Of a stretch of DNA of 39,231 nt, positions 1 through 7,585 are shown piece by piece. Made by a program: the position numbers and the translations under genes. The notes beneath the pieces are model-generated. The model searched no databases. It was not told the DNA's origin and saw only the letters and a list, made by a program, of their open reading frames with translations. This DNA is from an uncultured Muribaculaceae bacterium (lineage in GTDB: Bacteria > Bacteroidota > Bacteroidia > Bacteroidales > Muribaculaceae): assembly GCA_910587915.1 (NCBI GenBank), contig CAJUOB010000026.1, positions 1-39,231 on the forward strand, in the 5' to 3' direction. The number at the start of each line of letters is the position of its first letter. Position 1 is the first letter of the stretch.

Positions 1-56
1 TGGAGTGCATCGCATCTTATCATGCTCTATAAGGAGTATACAGGTAAATGATATTG

Positions 57-320
57 TTAAGTACATGAAAAAAATTGAAGACATCGAACTTTGGCTTGTA
101 CATCGGGCGCATGAGCGCGTTGGAGATTCCCTCTACTCCATACTTAACCAACAACTCAGCCCCACGGCCATGCTTCAATGTCTTGATAGCTTTAATGTTA
201 ACATCCTTATGGTCACCAACAAGATATGCCCATACAAGAGCCAGACAAACCATCGCCGTCAGACGTGCTATACGGTCAATGTCGCTTAGACGGGTGTCCT
301 CGATGTTGAATCCTGCTGTC
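57..320 (-). pseudogene. IS4-family transposase, C-terminal remnant
   Basis: The reverse strand encodes the C-terminal part of an IS4-type DDE transposase. It starts around GFNIEDTRLSDIDRI, the usual block just after the catalytic glutamate region, and runs through LVGDHKDVNIKAIKTLKHG to KFDVFNFF. Only about 90 residues remain of a protein normally near 400 aa, and the DDE residues are absent. The family usually ends in FNFxSCT. Here a run of seven T (minus strand, plus positions 67-74) appears one base short, so the frame reads HVLNN and passes the expected stop at 57-59 to another near 20. Sequence beyond about 320 no longer resembles the transposase. This is a dead insertion-sequence fragment; identifying the element would need an IS database. 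Confidence 0.72.
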
Positions 321-489
321 ATCGGATGCGCATATTGTTGAGTAACTTTCATGGAAAAATCGGTCAAACTTTTCTTTAAAGTTACTGCTTTTCAGGGACT
401 TCCATAAAAGCAAAATATTAATAGTCAATGATTTAACCAACAAAATTCAATTTTTTATCATCCACTAAACTCAAATAGTATGTAAAATA

Positions 490-735
490 TTGAACAGAAT
501 CATAATAGCTGCCGCAGCATTGCTGCCTGCGGTAGCCTTTTCAATAAATCTCCCTTTCACTTCTTATCTGATACATTCAAGCGGTAAACATCTGGTAAAA
601 GATGGCACGGGCAATGATGTAATAAAAAGCGCCGGTGCGCCTGAGGTGGGCATGTATTCAATCGTGGATGCAGACAACGGATTTTTCAATATATTAACCT
701 CTGACGGAAAAGTTCTGTCGTTTTACGGAGATTAA
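490..735 (+). CDS. Small secreted lectin-like protein, possibly truncated
   Basis: An 81-aa product opens with a clear signal peptide (NRIIIAAAALLPAVAFS) followed by about 60 residues. The block SYLIHSSGKHLVKDG resembles the first repeats of ricin-type beta-trefoil domains and the N-terminal region of the 3870-5675 product. Such domains normally span 120 residues or more, so this is either a minimal protein or the 5' stump of a longer one. The start is TTG. An ATG ten bases upstream (480) is followed directly by TAA. If the single T after that ATG were absent, translation would read MKILNRIII in frame, suggesting a one-base insertion damaged the original start. A terminator hairpin follows within 15 bases of the stop, so the gene forms its own transcription unit. 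Function unknown; sugar binding is a guess. Confidence 0.5.
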   Translation: MNRIIIAAAALLPAVAFSINLPFTSYLIHSSGKHLVKDGTGNDVIKSAGAPEVGMYSIVDADNGFFNILTSDGKVLSFYGD

Positions 736-748
736 TCCGCCTTCATAT

Positions 749-795
749 TACCTACTCATGAAAATAGTTTCATTTTTGTGAGTAGGTATTTTTAT
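749..795 (+). terminator. Rho-independent terminator after the small lectin-like gene
   Basis: An inverted repeat pairs ACCTACTCA (750-758) with TGAGTAGGT (779-787), with partial A/T pairing inside, followed by TATTTTTATT. It separates the short gene from the GH97 gene, so a GH97 promoter would have to lie in the roughly 50 bases that follow. Confidence 0.65.
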
Positions 796-834
796 TGCTT
801 GCGTCTATATTATATAACATTAAATCTAAACCAC

Positions 835-2829
835 GTGAAAAAAAGCATTGTCCTCATTTCTTGCGCGGTCTGCTTGCAAGCATTTGGCAACAATAATTTT
901 GAACTGACATCACCGTCAGGCTCTATTAGAGCTGCTGTTAAGTGTGATTCCACGCTTACTTGGGCAGTTGAGACTAATGGCATGGAGATTCTCTCTGAAT
1001 CACCCATTTCCATGACTCTTGTTGATGGTCGTATATGGGGGCATGATGTCAAAGTAAACAAAGCTCATAAAGAAAGTATATCCCGGACCATAGATACCCC
1101 TTTGACCCATACGTCGGAAATGGAGGATAACTATAATGGCTTGCTTCTTGAAATGAAAGGTGGTTGGAAGATTGAATTCAGAGCCTATGATGATGCCGTG
1201 GCATATCGTTTTATTTCTTCTCAGAAAAAGCCCTTTCAAATAAAAGAGGAACTGATCGAACTCAATTTCCCGGAGAATTTCACAGCGACAGTGCCGTATG
1301 TGCGTACCGGTACAGATGGCGACTTCCAATCTCAATTCTTTAATTCATTCGAGAATTACTATACAACCGCATCTCTATCCGGCCTCAATCCCAATCGTAT
1401 GGCTTTTCTACCTTTGGCTATTGATGCCGGTGATGGAGTAAAAGCAGTGTTTACAGAAACCGATCTCCGCGATTATCCCGGTCTTTACCTTTATAACCCT
1501 ACAGGCACAAACCAACTTAAAGGTATGCATGCCCCCCTACCCACTAAAGTTGAGGACGGCGGCTATAACAACATACAGGGTATTGTTAAAGAAACAGCTC
1601 CATATATCGCTGATATCGATTCTCCACGGGAGTTCCCTTGGCGAGTATTGGTGCTTGGAACCGATAAAGACATCGCATCAACCAACGTGAGCTATCTGCT
1701 TGCCAAACCGAGCGATATTACTGACATATCGTGGATTAAACCCGGAAAGGTAGCTTGGGATTGGTGGAATCACTGGAATTTGACCGGCGTAGATTTCGTA
1801 GCCGGGGTCAATACCGCTACCTACATGCACTATATTGATTTTGCCGCCCGAAACGGTATCGAATATGTGATTCTTGACGACGGTTGGGCAGCCGATAATG
1901 GAGAGGATCTGATGAAGATAAATCCTGAGATTGACTTGCCTTCCATTATTGCACATGCCCGTGAAAAGGGAGTTGATATAATACTGTGGGCCGGTTTCAG
2001 GGCTTTTGAGCGAGATTTGGAAAATATATGCCGCCATTACTCTGAAATGGGGGTAAAAGGCTTCAAGGTTGATTTCGAGGACCGCGACGACCAGTTGATG
2101 GTTGCCTTCAATCACAGGGCCGCAGAAGTTGCAGCCAAAAATCATCTTGTGCTTGACCTCCACGGGGCATATAAACCTGCCGGACTCAACCGCACATGGC
2201 CCAACGTCCTTAATTTTGAAGGCGTTAATGGGCTTGAAAATGCCAAATGGTCGTCTCTCGACCAATTCGACATGGTGACATATGACGTGCTCATACCTTT
2301 TATCAGGCAGGTTGCCGGCCCGATGGATTATACCCAAGGAGCGATGAATAACGGCACACGTGATACCTACCGTCCTATTAATACCAATCCAATGAGTCAG
2401 GGTACACGTTGTCGCCAACTCGCACTCTACATGGTACTCAATTCTCCTTTAAATATGATGTGCGATTCTCCATCGCACTATGAAAGAGAGCAGGAATGTA
2501 CCGACTTCATCGCCTCAATTCCTACTGTTTGGGATGAAACAGTGGTACTTGATGCCAAAATGGGAAACCATATAGTCACTGCCCGCCGCAAGGGCTCCGA
2601 CTGGTACATTGGTGGAATCAATGGATGGGCTCCCATCAGCCTTGAACTTGATCTGTCGCCCTTGAATATAAAACCGGGATCAGAAATAGTACTCTTTTCC
2701 GACGGTGTTAATGCACATCGTAATGCCAATGATTACCGTCACTCTGAGCAGTCGTTCGATTCGGCCGAGCCTTTGCTTATCAATCTTTCTGAAGGTGGTG
2801 GTTTTGCTGCCAAGATAATCGCTAAATGA
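835..2829 (+). CDS. GH97 alpha-galactosidase (retaining type), secreted
   Basis: A 664-aa glycoside hydrolase of family 97, the family of SusB. Residues about 22-270 are the GH97 N-terminal beta-sandwich (FELTSPSGSIRAAV), about 280-560 the TIM barrel (WDWWNHWNLTGVDF, EYVILDDGW), and the rest the C-terminal beta domain. The barrel has GFKVDFEDRDDQ with Asp413 and NFEGVNG with Glu462. In the characterised retaining branch (Bacteroides thetaiotaomicron BT1871, an alpha-galactosidase) an Asp at this place is the nucleophile, whereas SusB-like inverting alpha-glucosidases lack it. Alpha-galactosidase is therefore the better call. I chose GTG835 because the signal peptide KKSIVLISCAVCLQAFG starts there; an in-frame GTG at 778 lies inside the upstream terminator. 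It should act in the periplasm, releasing terminal alpha-galactose. GH43 follows 7 bases later, so the two are co-transcribed. Confidence 0.88.
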   Translation: MKKSIVLISCAVCLQAFGNNNFELTSPSGSIRAAVKCDSTLTWAVETNGMEILSESPISMTLVDGRIWGHDVKVNKAHKESISRTIDTPLTHTSEMEDNYNGLLLEMKGGWKIEFRAYDDAVAYRFISSQKKPFQIKEELIELNFPENFTATVPYVRTGTDGDFQSQFFNSFENYYTTASLSGLNPNRMAFLPLAIDAGDGVKAVFTETDLRDYPGLYLYNPTGTNQLKGMHAPLPTKVEDGGYNNIQGIVKETAPYIADIDSPREFPWRVLVLGTDKDIASTNVSYLLAKPSDITDISWIKPGKVAWDWWNHWNLTGVDFVAGVNTATYMHYIDFAARNGIEYVILDDGWAADNGEDLMKINPEIDLPSIIAHAREKGVDIILWAGFRAFERDLENICRHYSEMGVKGFKVDFEDRDDQLMVAFNHRAAEVAAKNHLVLDLHGAYKPAGLNRTWPNVLNFEGVNGLENAKWSSLDQFDMVTYDVLIPFIRQVAGPMDYTQGAMNNGTRDTYRPINTNPMSQGTRCRQLALYMVLNSPLNMMCDSPSHYEREQECTDFIASIPTVWDETVVLDAKMGNHIVTARRKGSDWYIGGINGWAPISLELDLSPLNIKPGSEIVLFSDGVNAHRNANDYRHSEQSFDSAEPLLINLSEGGGFAAKIIAK

Positions 2830-2836
2830 CAAGGAT

Positions 2837-3802
2837 ATGAAATCTCTTTTATCATTATCGCTGATTCTACTACCTCTATCAAGCATGGCTCTTGATATAT
2901 CTGACATCAATGTGCGCGATCCGTTTGTATTTGCCAATAAGGCAGATTCGACATATTATCTCTATCGTTCCAAGAGTCCGGCATGGGACATCTCTGCTGA
3001 AAAAGGAGGTGTGCAAGTGCTAAAAAGCCGCGACCTTAAAATATGGACAGAGCCTATACAAGTGTTGGAAATCCCTTCAGACAACTGGGCAACAGGAACT
3101 ATTTGGGCTCCGGAGATGCATGAGATAGACGGACGTTACTATATGTTTGCCACAGTTAATGATTCGATATCCTGGAAGCGACCACAGGACGGAAAAAAAT
3201 TTCAACAACGGGGAACTCAAATTTTTATCGCTGATTCGCCACTTGGTCCATTTGTCGCATTAGATCAAAAACTTCCGGCCACTCCTATGGGGCAGATGTG
3301 TCTCGACGGTACATTCTATCGTGAAAGTGGGCGCAATTACATGATTTATTGTCATGAGTGGATCGATATATCCGACGGTACGGTTGAAATGCTCGAATTG
3401 GATACTGACATGAAACCGGTGTCTGCACCTGTGCGATTGTTTTGTGGCTCGGCGCCGGCGTGGTCTTCGGGATGGACGGCCGGAAATAACATGTGTTATG
3501 TAACTGACGGTGTTTTTCTATATAAATCTCCTGAAACTGACAATCTTTATATGATTTGGTCGAGTTTTAGCGAGAGCGGCTACGCCATTGGTGTTGCGCG
3601 ATCCAAGACCGGAAGAATCTCAGGGCCATGGATTCAGAATCCGACACCAATCTTTAGCAAGGACGGCGGTCACGGCATGATTTTTACTGATTTCAACGGG
3701 AAATTGAGACTTGCCTTACATCAACCCAACAATCCTGAAGGTGCTGAGCGAATGGTATTGTTTGAGATTGAGGAAGCAGACAATACCTTGCAGCTGAAAT
3801 AA
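2837..3802 (+). CDS. GH43-family glycosidase, secreted
   Basis: A 321-aa protein with a signal peptide (about residues 1-18) and a five-bladed propeller of the GH43 type. The first strand carries INVRDPFVF with the likely catalytic base Asp28. IWAPEMHEIDGRYYMF is the typical second-blade segment. CLDGTFYRE supplies a candidate pKa-modulating Asp157, and YCHEW with Glu174 a candidate general acid. GH43 members include alpha-L-arabinofuranosidases, arabinanases, beta-xylosidases and galactofuranosidases; I cannot fix the subfamily by eye. It begins 7 bases after the GH97 stop with AAGGA upstream, so the two are one operon. With GH97, GH36 and GH2 beside it, removal of arabinose or galactofuranose side chains is plausible. 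Confidence 0.82.
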   Translation: MKSLLSLSLILLPLSSMALDISDINVRDPFVFANKADSTYYLYRSKSPAWDISAEKGGVQVLKSRDLKIWTEPIQVLEIPSDNWATGTIWAPEMHEIDGRYYMFATVNDSISWKRPQDGKKFQQRGTQIFIADSPLGPFVALDQKLPATPMGQMCLDGTFYRESGRNYMIYCHEWIDISDGTVEMLELDTDMKPVSAPVRLFCGSAPAWSSGWTAGNNMCYVTDGVFLYKSPETDNLYMIWSSFSESGYAIGVARSKTGRISGPWIQNPTPIFSKDGGHGMIFTDFNGKLRLALHQPNNPEGAERMVLFEIEEADNTLQLK

Positions 3803-3869
3803 TGTATAAGCCACAAATTAAAAAACTCGTGTTTCAACATAAAACATTTTAACCTTAATTTTTTACCAC

Positions 3870-5675
3870 ATGAAGAAAAGTATTTTACTTCTTTCATGCA
3901 TCGTAGGACTTCAGGCTTTCGCTGCTACGGATATTGTTCCGGGCACACCGTACTACATGCGCAACGTTTCTAACGGAAAATTCCTCACCGCCGGTGGATG
4001 GTGGGGTACTCATGCCATTGTTGGCGAAACCGGTTTACCCGTAACATTCGAAAGCGTCGGTTCAGACCAATACCGCGCACTTACCCCCTGTGGCTATCCT
4101 CAGGCTCAGGACATCTATATCGACAAATCGCTTGCGGAATCGTGTGTGTGGACTGCGGTTGCAGTGAACGGCAACAAATATGTGTTCAAGTATATGCTCG
4201 ACGGTAATGAAATGGCGGTCGGTATGGATGGGGACATGTATATCAATCAACGCAACCTCGATGCTAATAATGCCGGACAGCAATGGGAACTTCTTACCCG
4301 TGAAGAACTGGTTGAGGAACTTAAAAAAGCAAGTACCGATAATCCTGTCAACGCAACATTCCTGATGCCGGGCGCATCGATTGTCAGAAACGGCAACAGC
4401 GTAAATGAGCACTGGATTCGTACCGATGCCGGGGAAAATGCACGTTTCGAGTTTGCACCCGCAACACCGGATGCCGACGCTTGGCACTTCACTCTCGTAT
4501 ATCGCTCGTATAACGAAGCCGTCGAGAACGGAGAATCCACAGCTTACACAATCACAAACATTGCAGAAAATGTTCCCAATGGTATCTATGCAGTCTCTGC
4601 CGACATCGCATCAGATGGCGCAAAGCCCGAATTTACCGTAAACGGTATCTCCCATGACTATACTCAGGTAGGCGATGCCGGCACACTCTCCGCATACGAC
4701 TTCGGCAATGGAATGTTCGAAGGAAAGTACAAAGTCACCTTCCCCCTGACAGTTACCGACGGCAAAATAGAAATCAAGTTCACTAAAGCTGCCGGCACAA
4801 ATGCATCGGTACTGTATTTCGATAATTTCGAATTTATCTATGGAGGTGCTGATGGAAATATCTACGAAGTTCTTTATGCCAATGTCAAAGAAGCTATGGA
4901 TAATGCCCAAGCCATAGCTACAAGACTCAATCTGAGCACCTATGACAACAGCGAGGTTCAAACCCGCTGGGATGAGCATACAATCACCGGTGACGGTACT
5001 GAGGAAATACACATGACATACGAGGCTCTCGCTGCCGCATCTAAAGCCCAGTCTGAGACTCCAAGTGATATGACTTATGCCATTCTCAATCCCAGTTTTG
5101 AGCTTGGCTCATGGGGCTGGACTTTCAATACGAGCGGAAATACCGAAATCGCCGAAAACGCTGAAGGCAAAGCGACTGAGGGTGGCGACGGTAAATATCT
5201 CTATAATACATGGGATGACGGTAAAGGCAATGTAGTTTCGCAGGTATTATCCGGAATGCCGGCCGGAACTTACGTCGCTACAGCCAGTGTATCGGCACCA
5301 GCCAACAGTACTATCTATATTTTTGCAAACAACGACCATAATGGAATTACCATTCCGGGCGATTCAAATGAAGGGGTATTCCGTACTGTTGAGCTTGAAT
5401 TCGAGCTAGAGGATTCAGGAGACGTCAAACTCGGTATTGTCGGAGGTGATGAGAATGGCAACTTCGTAGAAGACAAAGGTGCTTGGTTCCGTGCCGATAA
5501 CTTCACACTTACGCGCAAAAAAGCTTCGATTACTACTGCTGTTTCTGAGATATATTCAGATGATTCCATACCTGCTGAATACTTCAATCTCCAAGGCATG
5601 AAAATTGCCAACCCTACAGCCGGTCAAATCTACATAATGAAAAAAGGCTCCACAGTTAAGAAAATCATAAAGTAA
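3870..5675 (+). CDS. Multi-domain secreted carbohydrate-binding-like protein
   Basis: A 601-aa exported protein with no catalytic domain that I recognise. After an 18-residue signal peptide, residues about 25-140 look like a ricin-type trefoil (YYMRNVSNGKFLTAGG, QQWEL). Residues about 155-325 appear to be a beta-sandwich (FLMPGASIVRNGNSV, NVPNGIYAVSADI). A short helical linker follows, and residues about 403-550 form a galactose-binding-like module (YAILNPSFELGSWGW, DKGAWFRADNFTLTR). The last 36 residues carry a motif, EYFNLQGMKIANPTAG then IYI and a basic end, also seen on the protein at 14636-15979. The signal peptide and start context closely match those of the GH97 gene. A strong hairpin follows the stop. 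A role in holding glycan at the cell surface for its enzyme neighbours is inferred from context only. Confidence 0.65.
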   Translation: MKKSILLLSCIVGLQAFAATDIVPGTPYYMRNVSNGKFLTAGGWWGTHAIVGETGLPVTFESVGSDQYRALTPCGYPQAQDIYIDKSLAESCVWTAVAVNGNKYVFKYMLDGNEMAVGMDGDMYINQRNLDANNAGQQWELLTREELVEELKKASTDNPVNATFLMPGASIVRNGNSVNEHWIRTDAGENARFEFAPATPDADAWHFTLVYRSYNEAVENGESTAYTITNIAENVPNGIYAVSADIASDGAKPEFTVNGISHDYTQVGDAGTLSAYDFGNGMFEGKYKVTFPLTVTDGKIEIKFTKAAGTNASVLYFDNFEFIYGGADGNIYEVLYANVKEAMDNAQAIATRLNLSTYDNSEVQTRWDEHTITGDGTEEIHMTYEALAAASKAQSETPSDMTYAILNPSFELGSWGWTFNTSGNTEIAENAEGKATEGGDGKYLYNTWDDGKGNVVSQVLSGMPAGTYVATASVSAPANSTIYIFANNDHNGITIPGDSNEGVFRTVELEFELEDSGDVKLGIVGGDENGNFVEDKGAWFRADNFTLTRKKASITTAVSEIYSDDSIPAEYFNLQGMKIANPTAGQIYIMKKGSTVKKIIK

Positions 5676-5689
5676 TCCGTAAAAATATC

Positions 5690-5731
5690 AAAAGCGGGGA
5701 GTCCAGCATTTATAATGGATTCTCCGCTTTT
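5690..5731 (+). terminator. Strong hairpin between the binding protein and GH36 genes
   Basis: A 16-base stem with two G-U pairs joins AAAAGCGGGGAGTCCA (5690-5705) to TGGATTCTCCGCTTTT (5716-5731) across a ten-base loop, then TTTTAATT. It is terminator-like, yet the next start codon (5746) lies only 14 bases on, leaving no room for a new promoter. Partial termination or mRNA stabilisation within an operon is possible. Confidence 0.7.
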
Positions 5732-5745
5732 AATTATCCGATAAT

Positions 5746-7464
5746 ATGAAAAGAATATTACCGATTTTGTTGGGCCTATGTATTTCCCCAATTCCTATGC
5801 ACGCCGACGAATGGATTGTCGAGACTATTTCTGCTGGCAATGTCAAAGTGTGTTGTTCCAATCCCGGCAACTGGAGCTTCGATGTCTCGACAATTAGGGA
5901 AAATAATAAAGATGTCATCACTGTAAATCTGACAAACGATAGTCCCAATATACCACCTTCGTTCAGTGTGGAGTTATCGGTGCCACAACTCGATGTGCAT
6001 CACTTGTGGCGTCCCGGGGAAATGGACCGCTGTCAGTTACGTCCGGACTGGCAAGCCTATTTTTCAAGCAATCTTGCATTTGATATGCCTTTGTATGCTT
6101 TTATAAACGATAATAATGCCAATCGACTTACTGTTACAAGTAGTGAACCATTGCACAAGATTGATGCTCAGTTCGGACTTATGGAGGAGGGCTGCCGGCT
6201 TATTGGCAAATTGAATTATTTCAATGGCCCTCAAGCTCCTACGTCGAGCTACCGGACAAAGATATTGCTCGACAATCGTCAGGTTTTTTGGGGCAATGCG
6301 GTGAGAGAGGCTGCGGAATGGATGACAACTGAAGCCGGGATTAAGCCTGTGCTTTCTCCCGAAGCGGCTTTCGATCCTCTTTATTCCACATGGTATAATT
6401 TTCATCAGAATATTTCGGACGAAGCTGTTGAAAGAGAGTGTGCCAATGCGTCAAAGTCAGGCATGAAAACCATAATTCTTGATGACGGTTGGCAAACCGA
6501 TGACAACAACCGTGGCTACGCGTTTTGTGGCGATTGGGAGGTAAGCCGTAACCGTTTCACCGACTTCGCTGCGCATGTCAAGCGTATTCATGATATGGGA
6601 ATGAAATATATGGTGTGGTATTCTGTACCGTATATAGGAAAAAAAAGTCGTAATTATAACCGGTTTATGGGAAAATATCTACGAGAGGAAGGCGATGCGG
6701 CCGTGCTTGATCCTCGTTTCCCGGAGGTGCGTGAATTTCTCTGCTCTACGTATGAGAAAGCCATGCGTGATTACAATCTTGACGGTTTTAAACTGGATTT
6801 TATTGATAGTTTCGCGTTTGGCGGGGAAGATCCTGCAATAGCTGAGGATTATACCGGCCGTGACATCAAGTCGCTGCCTGAAGCTGTAAATCTATTGATG
6901 AAGGAGATTTACCGACGTTTAAGTTCAATAAACCCTGATGTTCTCATTGAGTTCCGCCAGAGATATATTGGCCCGGCCATCCGTCAGTATGGCAACATGC
7001 TACGTGCCGGTGACTGTCCGGCCGATATGCAGGCCAACCGACAGCGTATAGCAAACCTCCGACTTACGTCCGGAGAAACTGCCGTCCATGCAGATATGCT
7101 TGAGTGGAACACTGCGGAGACTCCTGAAAATGCAGCCCGGCATATACTTTCGGCTTTGTTTGGGGTTGTTCAGTATTCGTTGATGCTTGAAGATATACCA
7201 GAAAGCCATTATAAGGTGATCGAGCATTGGCTTGACTTTTCACAAAAGCATCGTAAGACACTATTGAAATCTGATTTCCGTCCATATCATCCTGAGGCTT
7301 GCTATCCGGTGATCGAAGCTGAGAGCGATGACGAACTTATTGTTGCCGTATATAATGATATGAGTCTCCCTGTGATAAAACCGACAGGTAAAGACACATA
7401 TATCATAAATGCCTCAGGTGCATCTTCCTTGGTGCTTGATATTGCCGAATGTCGAATCTTATAA
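5746..7464 (+). CDS. GH36-type alpha-galactosidase, 3' end frameshifted
   Basis: A 572-aa clan GH-D alpha-galactosidase. After a signal peptide (about 1-20) come a beta-sandwich domain and a TIM barrel from about residue 215. IILDDGWQTDD binds substrate, DGFKLDFIDS carries the expected nucleophile Asp351, and RAGDCPAD the candidate acid/base Asp423. The catalytic parts look intact. The frame stops at 7462-7464 after IAECRIL, but the next frame carries on from about 7452 as NVYGERISAPVIKEG to a stop at 7553-7555. That segment looks like the missing last strands of the C-terminal beta domain (about 30 residues). A one-base change around 7450-7463 therefore probably removed the natural end, unless it is a read error. 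The enzyme may still work. It follows the hairpin at 5690-5731 and precedes the GH2 gene. Confidence 0.85.
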   Translation: MKRILPILLGLCISPIPMHADEWIVETISAGNVKVCCSNPGNWSFDVSTIRENNKDVITVNLTNDSPNIPPSFSVELSVPQLDVHHLWRPGEMDRCQLRPDWQAYFSSNLAFDMPLYAFINDNNANRLTVTSSEPLHKIDAQFGLMEEGCRLIGKLNYFNGPQAPTSSYRTKILLDNRQVFWGNAVREAAEWMTTEAGIKPVLSPEAAFDPLYSTWYNFHQNISDEAVERECANASKSGMKTIILDDGWQTDDNNRGYAFCGDWEVSRNRFTDFAAHVKRIHDMGMKYMVWYSVPYIGKKSRNYNRFMGKYLREEGDAAVLDPRFPEVREFLCSTYEKAMRDYNLDGFKLDFIDSFAFGGEDPAIAEDYTGRDIKSLPEAVNLLMKEIYRRLSSINPDVLIEFRQRYIGPAIRQYGNMLRAGDCPADMQANRQRIANLRLTSGETAVHADMLEWNTAETPENAARHILSALFGVVQYSLMLEDIPESHYKVIEHWLDFSQKHRKTLLKSDFRPYHPEACYPVIEAESDDELIVAVYNDMSLPVIKPTGKDTYIINASGASSLVLDIAECRIL

Positions 7465-7555
7465 TGTTTACGGTGAAAGAATCAGTGCACCGGTTATCAA
7501 AGAGGGCGTACAGCGGATCGCAATTCCAGAAAGTGGATATATCCATATTAAATAA
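7465..7555 (+). pseudogene. Out-of-frame 3' tail of the GH36 alpha-galactosidase
   Basis: Read in the frame shifted by +1, this stretch gives NVYGERISAPVIKEG, then a segment ending SGYIHIK and a stop. It resembles the closing beta strands of GH36 enzymes and has no start codon of its own. It is best explained as the end of the upstream gene, separated by a single-base frameshift. Confidence 0.6.
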
Positions 7556-7585
7556 CAAAGCATCACTTACCATCATTCCGTAATA

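Noticed and set aside
778..834. Upstream in-frame GTG start for the GH97 gene
   Set aside because: It lies within a terminator hairpin and would place 19 extra residues before a normal signal peptide.
1678..2418. A 246-codon minus-strand frame inside the GH97 gene
   Set aside because: It overlaps the conserved catalytic barrel in full and shows no recognisable protein features.
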